Origin: DAINPP01 sp963667315
GTDB taxonomy: Bacteria > Thermotogota > Thermotogae > MWEM01
Reading direction: 5' to 3'
Length of the DNA: 64,000 bases
Assembly (NCBI GenBank): GCA_963667315.1
Contig: OY763325.1
Coordinates: 3,844,001-3,908,000, forward strand
In this document: positions 1 through 6,943 of the stretch, piece after piece
How positions within the stretch are numbered: the stretch's first letter is position 1
Layout of the letters: each line of letters starts with the position of its first letter
The notes under the pieces: model-generated
The model's database searches: none
The model's input: only the letters and a program-made list of their open reading frames with translations
What the model was told of the DNA's origin: nothing
Made by a program: the position numbers and the translations under genes

Positions 1-848
1 AGATCCATCTTTTTGGCTTTCCAACTGTAATATTTCTCGACGAGTGAGGCGTTTTTAACCGTTGTGTCTATAAGGCTTTCGACAATTGCATCTTCAATCT
101 CGTTATCCATGTTTTTCATGGAGATGGGGGTGCTGTATTTTCTGAACTTTGATTCAACATCGTAATCTTTAACGATATTGTTGTAAAGTCCTGTAATAAC
201 CGTACTGTCGTCTTTGTATCTGTTGAAGAAGGTCTTCATGGCAGTCCTTCTGGTTTCGAAGTTCGAGTTGTATCTGAGATTTCTGACCTGAGAACCGTTT
301 AAAGTTTTCTTTTCATTGTCTATTTCCATATCAAAGGAGTAGGCTGAAGTGATCTTGCTGTAAAGATCACCGAGATCATTTCTTCCGGTAACACTTTTAG
401 CGGCGAGGACCTTTTCTGTTTCCGCTGAAAGTGTATGTTCCTTTCTCTCAAGAACTCTTTCGATTACCCAGGCGTATTCCGGAACTTCTTTCATCAACTT
501 CTCCAATTCTTCTGTTTTGTGCATGAGGAGTGTTGGTTCGATAAAGGAAAAATGCTCCTCTATTTCTCCCATTGCATTTTGAATTTTTCCCGCCAATTTC
601 TGAGCAGCCATATTCTGTGTGTCTTCTGAAAACAGTAATCCTGAGAACTGAGCTGCATTTGCTCCCATTGTTATAATGTCTTCCCTCTCAACACACATGG
701 CTTTAAACGTTTCCGTATTCAGTTCATCTTTTAAAATCTTCTGATATTTCTCCTCAAATCCTTTGGCTCTATCAAGGGTATTATCGATATCCTTCTGGAT
801 CTGTGGATCGTCCACCCCGTTATAAAAAAAAGTCAAATCCCATTTCAT
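1..848 (-). CDS. pepF: Oligoendopeptidase F (M3 family), N-terminal part
   Basis: About 282 N-terminal residues are visible; the C-terminus, which should carry the HExxH zinc site, lies outside the window. The start is the ATG at 848-846, seven bases after a GGAGG ribosome site. The protein begins MKWDLTFFYNG and continues through all-helical sequence with motifs typical of the PepF/M3 N-terminal domain (for example LRYNSNFETRR and SFIEPTLL). The family cleaves peptides of roughly 6-20 residues in the cytoplasm, and the protein has no signal peptide. It is transcribed away from the PadR gene, sharing an intergenic space of about 145 bp. The family call rests on the N-terminal domain alone. 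Confidence 0.83.
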   Translation of the reverse strand, partial: MKWDLTFFYNGVDDPQIQKDIDNTLDRAKGFEEKYQKILKDELNTETFKAMCVEREDIITMGANAAQFSGLLFSEDTQNMAAQKLAGKIQNAMGEIEEHFSFIEPTLLMHKTEELEKLMKEVPEYAWVIERVLERKEHTLSAETEKVLAAKSVTGRNDLGDLYSKITSAYSFDMEIDNEKKTLNGSQVRNLRYNSNFETRRTAMKTFFNRYKDDSTVITGLYNNIVKDYDVESKFRKYSTPISMKNMDNEIEDAIVESLIDTTVKNASLVEKYYSWKAKKMD

Positions 849-902
849 TTGTTGCACCTCCGAAATAAATATACTTCATTATATCATTTAGAAATCTTCA
901 AC

Positions 903-931
903 TTGACTTTTAAAAATATTAATGCTATTAT
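903..931 (+). promoter_or_regulatory. Sigma-70-type promoter of the PadR/DUF2812 operon
   Basis: TTGACT at 903-908 and TATTAT at 926-931 are separated by 17 bp. Transcription would begin near 938, directly in front of the inverted repeat at 942-964. Confidence 0.7.
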
Positions 932-941
932 AGCGCATCAC

Positions 942-964
942 GTTATATCGTTAAGCGATATAAC
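942..964. promoter_or_regulatory. Probable PadR operator (inverted repeat)
   Basis: The perfect 9-bp arms GTTATATCG (942-950) and CGATATAAC (956-964) flank TTAAG. The site sits just downstream of the predicted transcription start and 30 bp before the PadR start codon, where a bound dimer would block transcription. PadR autoregulation is common, so this is the likely self-operator. Confidence 0.65.
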
Positions 965-993
965 GAAGGGTGATATATATTGAGGTGGAGATT

Positions 994-1320
994 TTGAGAA
1001 AAGAAATAACGTTGACAGAACAGATGTTTTATATTCTTTTAGCCCTTTGTGAGCCTTTGCACGGCTATGGGGTGATGCAGAAAATTTCCGCTATCACGAA
1101 TGGACGGATCAAGCTTGGTGCTGGGACTTTATACGGAGCCTTCAACAACCTTCAAAAATCCGGATTGATAAATTATGTAGGCGTAGATGCTGAAAATGCA
1201 AGACGGAAGATTTATGAGACGACAGAAAGCGGAAAGGTAATCTTATTCGATGAATTAAACCGTTTGGAGCAAAATGTTAAAAATGCAAAGGAAATATTAT
1301 ATGCTGAAGGGAAAGGATAA
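994..1320 (+). CDS. PadR-family transcriptional regulator
   Basis: This 108-residue winged-helix regulator shows the PadR hallmarks in order: an N-terminal helix followed by ILLALCEPLHGYGVMQKI, the wing region LGAGTLYGAFNNLQKSGLI, and the strand with RRKIYETTESGK. The start chosen is TTG at 994 because GAGGTGGAG lies directly ahead at suitable spacing; a GTG at 970 in frame is poorly placed. It is followed 4 bp later by a DUF2812 gene, a pairing seen often in Firmicutes and relatives, where PadR controls membrane proteins or transporters. It probably represses its own operon through the palindrome at 942-964, and perhaps the exporter downstream. The inducer is unknown. Confidence 0.9.
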   Translation: MRKEITLTEQMFYILLALCEPLHGYGVMQKISAITNGRIKLGAGTLYGAFNNLQKSGLINYVGVDAENARRKIYETTESGKVILFDELNRLEQNVKNAKEILYAEGKG

Positions 1321-1324
1321 GAAT

Positions 1325-1858
1325 ATGAACGATATCAGAGTTGAAAAAAGATTATTTTGTGCCTGGAACGAAGAGAAGGAGATAAAATGGCTCAAGAATA
1401 TGGCAAAGCAGGGATGGGAATTAGATCATGCCGGCTTCTGTGAGTATCAATTTAAAAAGACTGAAAAACAGGATTTAAATTTTTCGTTTGATTACAGGGT
1501 ATTAAAAAAAGATGAGTTTGATGAGTATATCCGGCATTTTGAGAGTTGCGGATGGGAATACATCAGTTCAGTTGCCAGTTGGCATTATTTTAAATCAAAA
1601 GTTTCGGAAACTGTTTATCCGGATATCTATTCAGAGAATACGTCGAAGATAGAAAAATACAAAAGACTTCTCGTGACACTGTGTCTGGCAATTTTTCCGT
1701 CAATTTGGGCGATTGTCTTCAATTTGACCCTTTTGGATGAGGAATTTTCTTTATTTACTCTTATCATTGTTTTGTTAATAGTGTTTATGAATACTATTAT
1801 TATATACGGTATTTACAGAATTTGCAGGATCATACAACAATTGAGAAAAAACTTATAA
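1325..1858 (+). CDS. DUF2812 membrane protein
   Basis: The 177-residue protein has an N-terminal soluble DUF2812 domain, recognisable from EKRLFCAWNEEKEIKWL, the MAKQGWEL segment and the FDYRV strand, followed by two hydrophobic helices near residues 115-165. The start is the ATG at 1325, after AAGGA at the end of the PadR gene. The DUF2812-PadR couple is conserved in many Gram-positive genomes but the biochemical role is unknown; it is usually thought to work with PadR and a nearby transporter. The ABC exporter that follows at 1972 has its own leader region, so co-transcription is possible but not shown. Confidence 0.85.
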   Translation: MNDIRVEKRLFCAWNEEKEIKWLKNMAKQGWELDHAGFCEYQFKKTEKQDLNFSFDYRVLKKDEFDEYIRHFESCGWEYISSVASWHYFKSKVSETVYPDIYSENTSKIEKYKRLLVTLCLAIFPSIWAIVFNLTLLDEEFSLFTLIIVLLIVFMNTIIIYGIYRICRIIQQLRKNL

Positions 1859-1971
1859 ATCAATTATCGATATACTGTTAGAAGTAAAATTTACATAAAT
1901 TGTGAATTAATGAGCAAATATTCTGATATAATGCGACGAGTTATAAGACAACCATACCTTGGAGGGAAGAT

Positions 1972-2709
1972 ATGATTGAATTTAAAGGTGTAAAGAAGGA
2001 GTTTAAGACGAAAAAGAACACCGTACAAGCGTTAAAGGGTGTCAGTTTTAAAGTCCAAAAAGGAAAGATATTCGGGCTGCTTGGACCGAACGGAGCCGGT
2101 AAGACGACGGCATTGAGAACGCTTTCAACATTGATTAAACCGACAGCCGGAAGTGTTGAGGTCATGGGATACGATACGGTCAAAGATTCACAGAAGATCA
2201 GACAGAACATCGGTTTTCTTTCTTCAGATATGAATCTTGCGGGAACGCTTTCAGCAAAGGATTTTCTTTATTTCTTCGGAAGATTGAACCACATCCCGGA
2301 AGAAAAACTGGGACAAAGGGTTTCTGAGCTTGCAAAGTATCTGGAGATGGACAAATTCATGGATAGAAGAGTATCCGGCTATTCAACGGGGATGAAACAG
2401 AAAACACTCATCGCCATCGCTTTGATCCATGAACCGGATATCGTTATCTTTGACGAGCCGACAAACGGTCTGGATATCATGACATCGAGAGTGGTCCTGA
2501 ATTATCTCAGGGACTTGAAAGAAAGGGGAAAGACGATCATCCTGTCCACACATATCATGAGTGTGGCTCAGAAAATGTGCGATGATCTCGTTATCATCAA
2601 CAAGGGTGAAATCCTTGCCGAGGGTACGGTAAATGACATCCTTGAAAAGACCGGAAGAGAAGATCTCGAAGATGCCTTCTTCGATTTGATGGGAGTTGAT
2701 GCATTATGA
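1972..2709 (+). CDS. ABC exporter ATPase, NatA-like
   Basis: This 245-residue nucleotide-binding subunit has Walker A GPNGAGKT at about residues 38-45, the signature YSTGMKQK near 137, Walker B IVIFDEPTNGLD near 158-169 and the switch histidine in LSTHIM. The ABC-2/NatA type of ATPase drives drug, sodium or lipid export with a partner permease. The start ATG follows GGAGGG at good spacing. Its TGA overlaps the ATG of the permease gene (ATGA), so the two are translationally coupled. A TATAAT at 1927-1932 may be the -10 element, but I see no convincing -35. The substrate cannot be read from the sequence. Confidence 0.92.
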   Translation: MIEFKGVKKEFKTKKNTVQALKGVSFKVQKGKIFGLLGPNGAGKTTALRTLSTLIKPTAGSVEVMGYDTVKDSQKIRQNIGFLSSDMNLAGTLSAKDFLYFFGRLNHIPEEKLGQRVSELAKYLEMDKFMDRRVSGYSTGMKQKTLIAIALIHEPDIVIFDEPTNGLDIMTSRVVLNYLRDLKERGKTIILSTHIMSVAQKMCDDLVIINKGEILAEGTVNDILEKTGREDLEDAFFDLMGVDAL

Positions 2710-3896
2710 AGGATACATTGATCATACTGAGAAAAGAATTTGCCAATCTGTTTAAAGACAAAAGAACGGTATTTTCAATATTTTTCCTGCCGGTTATCAT
2801 GTTTATGGCAATCTTTTATTTCATCAACATGATGTCTACACAGGAAGAGGCAAAATTGGACAAGACGGTTTATAAGATTTATACCAATAATGAAGTAGCC
2901 TTCAAAGAATTTGCGGAATATCTTGGAGACGATTATGTCATCGTTGAAAGTGCAGGAAACCTGGAAGAGGATTTGAGAGAATCAGTGATTCATCTTGCCG
3001 TTATCTTTGATGGCGGAGAACATGCTGAAGATTTTCTGCGTGATGATAATCTCAAGATACAGCTCTACTCCTATTCCGGATCATCAGCGTCCGGCAGAAT
3101 CAAGGATAATTTCAATTATTCCATCAGAACCAAAAGAGACGACTTCCTGAGAAACGAACTGGAAACAAATGGGATAAGTGCTAAACTCCTGGATATGCCG
3201 AATCTTGAATTCCAGAATGTGGCGACAGAAAAAGAAATGGCCGGAAGTTTTCTCGGTATGATGCTGCCTTACATGCTGGTCCTTTACCTGTTCACATCCT
3301 CATTCTCCATCGGATTTGATACAACAGCGGGAGAAAAGGAAAGACAGACACTTACCATCCTGCTCTCAAATCAGGTGTCCAGAACTTCCATCGCCTGGGC
3401 AAAAATCTTGTATATCATGCTGATGAACATCACCTCGGCGACCATCTCCATCATCGCCTTTGTGATCGCATTCTCAACCATGATGAAGGGTGTTCCCAGT
3501 GATATGCTTGCCGCTTTCAATTTTGAAACGGTCATGGTCCTCCTGTTTACAACCATTGGAATGGCCGTGCTTATCGCAGCCGTTATAGTCGTCGTCGGTA
3601 TTTTCGCCAAGAGTGTAAAAGAAGCCTCTTCCTACTCCATGCCGATATTTGTCGTCGTCATCATTTTCGGGGTTATGAGCATGCAGCCGGAGGCCTTTAA
3701 GGAAACGGGTATGCTGATTTACATTCCGCTGATCAACGGCATCATCACGTTAAAACAGCTGTTCACGACACCAAATCTGCCGATGTTTGAATTCACGGTT
3801 TCATTGCTCATGAACCTTGGTGTGACCAGTGTCCTTGTTCTGCTGGCCTCAAAGATGTTCAGCAACGAAAAATTCGTCTTCAGAACAGAATCATAA
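2706..3896 (+). CDS. ABC-2 type exporter permease, NatB-like
   Basis: The 396-residue protein has the NatB/ABC-2 layout: one membrane helix at about residues 25-45, a large extracytoplasmic domain of roughly 130 residues, then five or six helices between about 178 and 390. The segment TTAGEKERQTLTILLSNQVSR after the second helix is the typical cytoplasmic coupling region of this family. It overlaps the ATPase gene by 4 bp and is followed by a strong terminator, so the exporter is a two-gene unit. NatAB of Bacillus exports sodium ions; homologues handle many substrates, so I do not assign one here. Confidence 0.9.
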   Translation: MKDTLIILRKEFANLFKDKRTVFSIFFLPVIMFMAIFYFINMMSTQEEAKLDKTVYKIYTNNEVAFKEFAEYLGDDYVIVESAGNLEEDLRESVIHLAVIFDGGEHAEDFLRDDNLKIQLYSYSGSSASGRIKDNFNYSIRTKRDDFLRNELETNGISAKLLDMPNLEFQNVATEKEMAGSFLGMMLPYMLVLYLFTSSFSIGFDTTAGEKERQTLTILLSNQVSRTSIAWAKILYIMLMNITSATISIIAFVIAFSTMMKGVPSDMLAAFNFETVMVLLFTTIGMAVLIAAVIVVVGIFAKSVKEASSYSMPIFVVVIIFGVMSMQPEAFKETGMLIYIPLINGIITLKQLFTTPNLPMFEFTVSLLMNLGVTSVLVLLASKMFSNEKFVFRTES

Positions 3897-3919
3897 CATA
3901 AATAATATTTACTGATTAT

Positions 3920-3945
3920 GGGCGGAAGATTTTCCGCCCTTTTTA
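3920..3945 (+). terminator. Rho-independent terminator after the exporter genes
   Basis: GGGCGGAA (3920-3927) pairs with TTCCGCCC (3932-3939) around a GATT loop, followed by TTTTTA. Confidence 0.9.
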
Positions 3946-3964
3946 TTAAGGGTGTGAATACTAA

Positions 3965-4477
3965 TTGAAAAAAATCATGATACTCGCGATGAGTCTGAAT
4001 GGGAATATTGCCAGAGAAGAAAGTGAATCGTCTTTGAATTGGACGAGTGAAGAGGATACTGCTTTTTTCAAAGAGAGAACAAAACAGGCGAAGAATATTA
4101 TCATGGGAAGAAAGACTTTTGAGACGATTAACAGGGGACTACCCGGTCGGATAATTTATGTTATGACGCGAAATCCTGATTTTCTGAATCGGGATATCCC
4201 CGGTGTCATTTTTACATCCCTTTCTCCTGAAAAGTTGATTGAGAAACTTGAAAATGATGCTGAAGTCGAATGTTGTATAGCCGGTGGCAAGCGTATTTAT
4301 GAACTTTTTATCGAGAGAAGATTGGTTGATGAACTTTTTCTGACGATTGAACCCGTTCTTTTCAGGAGAGGTGTTTCGTTTTGTGATGATTTGTGTTTGG
4401 ATATTCAGTTGAGACTTATAAAAACTGAGCTTCTAAATGCATCTACTGTTCTTTTGAACTATGCAATTATGAAGTGA
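3965..4477 (+). CDS. Dihydrofolate reductase-like protein (DHFR/RibD C-terminal fold)
   Basis: The 170-residue protein opens with KKIMILAMSLNGNIA, the first strand of the DHFR/RibD-C fold, and has the NADPH-binding signature IIMGRKTFETI near residue 45 and the CCIAGGKRIYELFI segment near 110, the equivalent of the GG-containing second cofactor motif. Length matches bacterial DHFR. It probably reduces a pterin or pyrimidine substrate with NADPH; whether it is the genuine folate enzyme or a RibD-like paralogue is unclear, since no thymidylate synthase or folate gene is adjacent. Translation starts at TTG 3965 behind AAGGGTG. It converges with the comB-like gene, leaving only 7 bp between the stops. 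Confidence 0.75.
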   Translation: MKKIMILAMSLNGNIAREESESSLNWTSEEDTAFFKERTKQAKNIIMGRKTFETINRGLPGRIIYVMTRNPDFLNRDIPGVIFTSLSPEKLIEKLENDAEVECCIAGGKRIYELFIERRLVDELFLTIEPVLFRRGVSFCDDLCLDIQLRLIKTELLNASTVLLNYAIMK

Positions 4478-4484
4478 TCGGTTA

Positions 4485-5198
4485 TCAGTCAATCATTTTA
4501 ATAACCGGAATTTCCTCGTAATGATCAATAGAGGAAGTGATAAACTCAACATCGTCATATTTTCCGATATTTTTAAGCCTTTTCGCGTGATCGGTGTGTT
4601 GAAGTACTTTTTGAAGTTCCGGTTTACTTGAGTGAAAGTAATTTCCCGTTGTGATTTGTAATGTTTTGTCATCATCAATGTTGCTCAGTTCTTTTTCAAG
4701 ATGTGAAAGAATGATACAGGCACATAGATAATCTTCAAGAGAGAATTTTTCCCATGATCCGGCACAGAGTAGAAGGATTTTATTGTAATTCTTTTTATTT
4801 ATATATTCTACTGTTGGGGAAAGGTTTAAAAATGAAGTGGCAATAAAGTTGTCACTGTTTTTTCTGAATGCCGAAAGTGTTCTGGTACCGTTTGAAGTGG
4901 AAATAAAAACCTTTTTGTCTTTCAAGTTCGCCTTAAGAAGTTCAAGAGGCGAATTCCCGAAATCAAAACCTTCCGGTTTTATCGCATTACGTTCCCCGCA
5001 TAATATGATGGAAGCGTTTTTCGCTTGATACATCTTTTCCAGTGTTTTTACGGCAAAGATATCATTCGCACCTCTATGAGCTGCGATAACCATTGAACTC
5101 GTCGCACGATAAACATCTATCAAGACGGCAAGATCGTATCGGTTTTCAAATGTTTCTTCAATCCCTTTTTGATAGTACTTAAGTATATCAATCTGCAT
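4485..5198 (-). CDS. 2-phosphosulfolactate phosphatase family protein (ComB-like)
   Basis: The 237-residue protein carries the ComB family features: VLIDVYRATSSM near residue 27, CGERNAIKPEGFDFGNSP near 70-87, and STSNGTRTL near 102. In methanogens ComB removes phosphate from 2-phosphosulfolactate during coenzyme M synthesis, but homologues are frequent in bacteria that make no coenzyme M, and no other coenzyme M gene is seen here, so the substrate is probably different. Its ATG overlaps the end of the patatin-like gene upstream by 11 bp, with GAGAGGG as ribosome site, so it is the last gene of the rnr-patatin operon. Confidence 0.82.
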   Translation of the reverse strand: MQIDILKYYQKGIEETFENRYDLAVLIDVYRATSSMVIAAHRGANDIFAVKTLEKMYQAKNASIILCGERNAIKPEGFDFGNSPLELLKANLKDKKVFISTSNGTRTLSAFRKNSDNFIATSFLNLSPTVEYINKKNYNKILLLCAGSWEKFSLEDYLCACIILSHLEKELSNIDDDKTLQITTGNYFHSSKPELQKVLQHTDHAKRLKNIGKYDDVEFITSSIDHYEEIPVIKMID

Positions 5199-6099
5199 TT
5201 AGCCCTCTCATTTTCTTAAAGAGTTTTCTGAAATGTTTTTCTGTGGTTTGAAAGCCTTCATCCACTAATCGGTCAAAAGAGGCTGTTTTTAAATGTTCAG
5301 GGTTTTCCCAAAGGTTGATATCGCAGGTGAAGTCTTTTTTTAATCTCTTTTTCAGTTCCAGTGTTCCCATATAATCCGCCGCTATGAGAATATACATTGC
5401 ACTCATAACGGGAGGGGTCCCGTTTTCAGAGAGTGTGTCGACAAAAATATGAAGGTCCATCTTCCTGTCTTTTACGAGAGAGGAAGCCCCTTGTATATTC
5501 TGCATACTGATATAGGATTTATCATCTATCGTCATCGGGCCCATAAACGGTGTGATGGAAATTGCCGCGAGAAGTTCTTTGTGAGTGGTCACGGAGATGA
5601 GCCTTTCTTCTGCGGTCTCGATGTTAAAGAGACTGGTATAGCAGGGAATTGGCAGCATATACCCTTTCATAAATGGAAAGGCATTCGTGATAAATTTTCT
5701 TATTCGCGCAAATTCTTCTATACCGAGATGTTGTGATGATTGGTCTGAACGAAGAAAGGCGTATAAATCGTTAAAGTTCTTAATGCTGGAGCCTGATTTT
5801 ACGAGTGTATAGAAGTCGGTGAGTCTTCTGTAGGATTCGTTTCTTGACATGATACCCCGATTTGTCTCATAAAAATCAAATGAGAAAAGGTTTTCCATCG
5901 TCCTGAAATTGGTTTTAAAGAAATCGGTCGTTTTTTCAAGTCCGTACTGAGCATACATGACCGCAATGAGGGAAGCGGTACCCGTGGCTACAATTTTTTC
6001 AGGAACCCCTATCTTATCTTCAATTGATCTCAAGGCGCCCACGATTCGCAGCATATTGATATTGTTTCCGTTGAAATAAAGCGTATATTTATTATGCAT
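5188..6099 (-). CDS. Patatin-fold protein without catalytic residues (probable pseudoenzyme)
   Basis: This 303-residue protein can be aligned with the active patatin encoded just upstream. Where patatins have the glycine-rich oxyanion loop it reads YFNGNNINMLRIVGAL, and where they have the nucleophile elbow GxSxG it reads GTASL at residues 40-44, so the serine position is alanine and the last glycine is leucine. The rest of the fold seems intact, with no stop or frameshift. Such an arrangement suggests a duplicated, catalytically dead partner or regulator of the active enzyme. The genes overlap by 8 bp upstream and 11 bp downstream. No lipase activity should be assumed. The homology is my reading of short motifs and needs a profile search. 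Confidence 0.6.
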   Translation of the reverse strand: MHNKYTLYFNGNNINMLRIVGALRSIEDKIGVPEKIVATGTASLIAVMYAQYGLEKTTDFFKTNFRTMENLFSFDFYETNRGIMSRNESYRRLTDFYTLVKSGSSIKNFNDLYAFLRSDQSSQHLGIEEFARIRKFITNAFPFMKGYMLPIPCYTSLFNIETAEERLISVTTHKELLAAISITPFMGPMTIDDKSYISMQNIQGASSLVKDRKMDLHIFVDTLSENGTPPVMSAMYILIAADYMGTLELKKRLKKDFTCDINLWENPEHLKTASFDRLVDEGFQTTEKHFRKLFKKMRGLNAD

Positions 6100-6943
6100 C
6101 GGTTAAATCCTTCCGTAAACTCTGTTCCAGTAAATCCGCGGCAAGCTTCGTCGCCGATTCAAATTGATCAAATCTGTACCAGCTCATATCGAGATTGATA
6201 AATCGCACGGAATAATCGGCATTCGCCAGTTCATACTGTATGATACGTTCCAGCTTTAATTGATTGATATAGGTCATCAGATCCAGAGAATTCCTGAAGG
6301 AGTCTTTTCGGAGTTTATTGGTGACATCGGCAGCGATAACCATTCCGGCTCCGAGCTCTCTGCATTGATCTACGGGGACGACACACATAACACCCCCATC
6401 GATGAAATGTGTTCCACCGAGCCGGGTGGGAGCAAATGTTCCGGGAACGGAAGCACTGGCACAGACCGCATCGATAATATATCCGGATGTAATCAGTGTC
6501 GTACTGCTTCTTTTTATATCTGTGGCAACGATACCCAGTTTGAGTTTTGTATCCGAGAATTTCGCATCTCCGAAAATTGGGATGAGCATCTCGTATAAAA
6601 AATCTTCATCAACAACCGCTCTTCCCGAAGTTGATTTTCTTGCCATATTCAGGGCATCTGTCAGGGTCGTGGATGAAGCCATTTTAACCAATTCCCGTAT
6701 CTTTTCCTGATTTTTTCTGACGAACTTGTGTGTCATCAGTTTAACCATGCGACTATCTCCTGTCAGAGCATAAGCAGCCCCTACAACAGAACCAATACTG
6801 GAACCTGTTACAATTTCAGGATGAATCCCGCAATCTTCAATCAGTTCCAGAAGAGGAACGTGGGCATAGCCACGCGCTCCTCCACTTCCAAGTGCCACGC
6901 CCCATTTTGTAGGGGTAGCTGGCATTGAATCATACAATCTCAA
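6092..6943 (-). CDS. Patatin-like phospholipase / acyl hydrolase
   Basis: The protein (about 283 residues) has the complete patatin active site: oxyanion loop GSGGARG near residues 19-25, nucleophile elbow GSSIG with Ser49, and the DGG dyad aspartate near residue 180 in the segment HFIDGGVM. It resembles the RssA/YchK group of bacterial serine acyl hydrolases, which act on lipid acyl esters in or at the membrane from the cytoplasmic side. I place the start at TTG 6943, because GAGGTGAGG inside the end of rnr is the only good ribosome site; ATG 6925 is an alternative giving no overlap with rnr. It is followed by a paralogue that has lost the active site. Confidence 0.9.
   Translation of the reverse strand: MRLYDSMPATPTKWGVALGSGGARGYAHVPLLELIEDCGIHPEIVTGSSIGSVVGAAYALTGDSRMVKLMTHKFVRKNQEKIRELVKMASSTTLTDALNMARKSTSGRAVVDEDFLYEMLIPIFGDAKFSDTKLKLGIVATDIKRSSTTLITSGYIIDAVCASASVPGTFAPTRLGGTHFIDGGVMCVVPVDQCRELGAGMVIAADVTNKLRKDSFRNSLDLMTYINQLKLERIIQYELANADYSVRFINLDMSWYRFDQFESATKLAADLLEQSLRKDLTDA

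Noticed and set aside
1941..2210. Minus-strand ORF opposite the NatA-like ATPase
   Set aside because: It is an antisense shadow: the plus-strand frame has all ABC ATPase motifs. The same applies to the many other antisense frames inside clear genes.
4478..4510. CGGTTAT/ATAACCG inverted repeat at the convergent gene ends as terminator
   Set aside because: The stem is short, the loop is long, and there is no T-run; it lies mostly in coding sequence.
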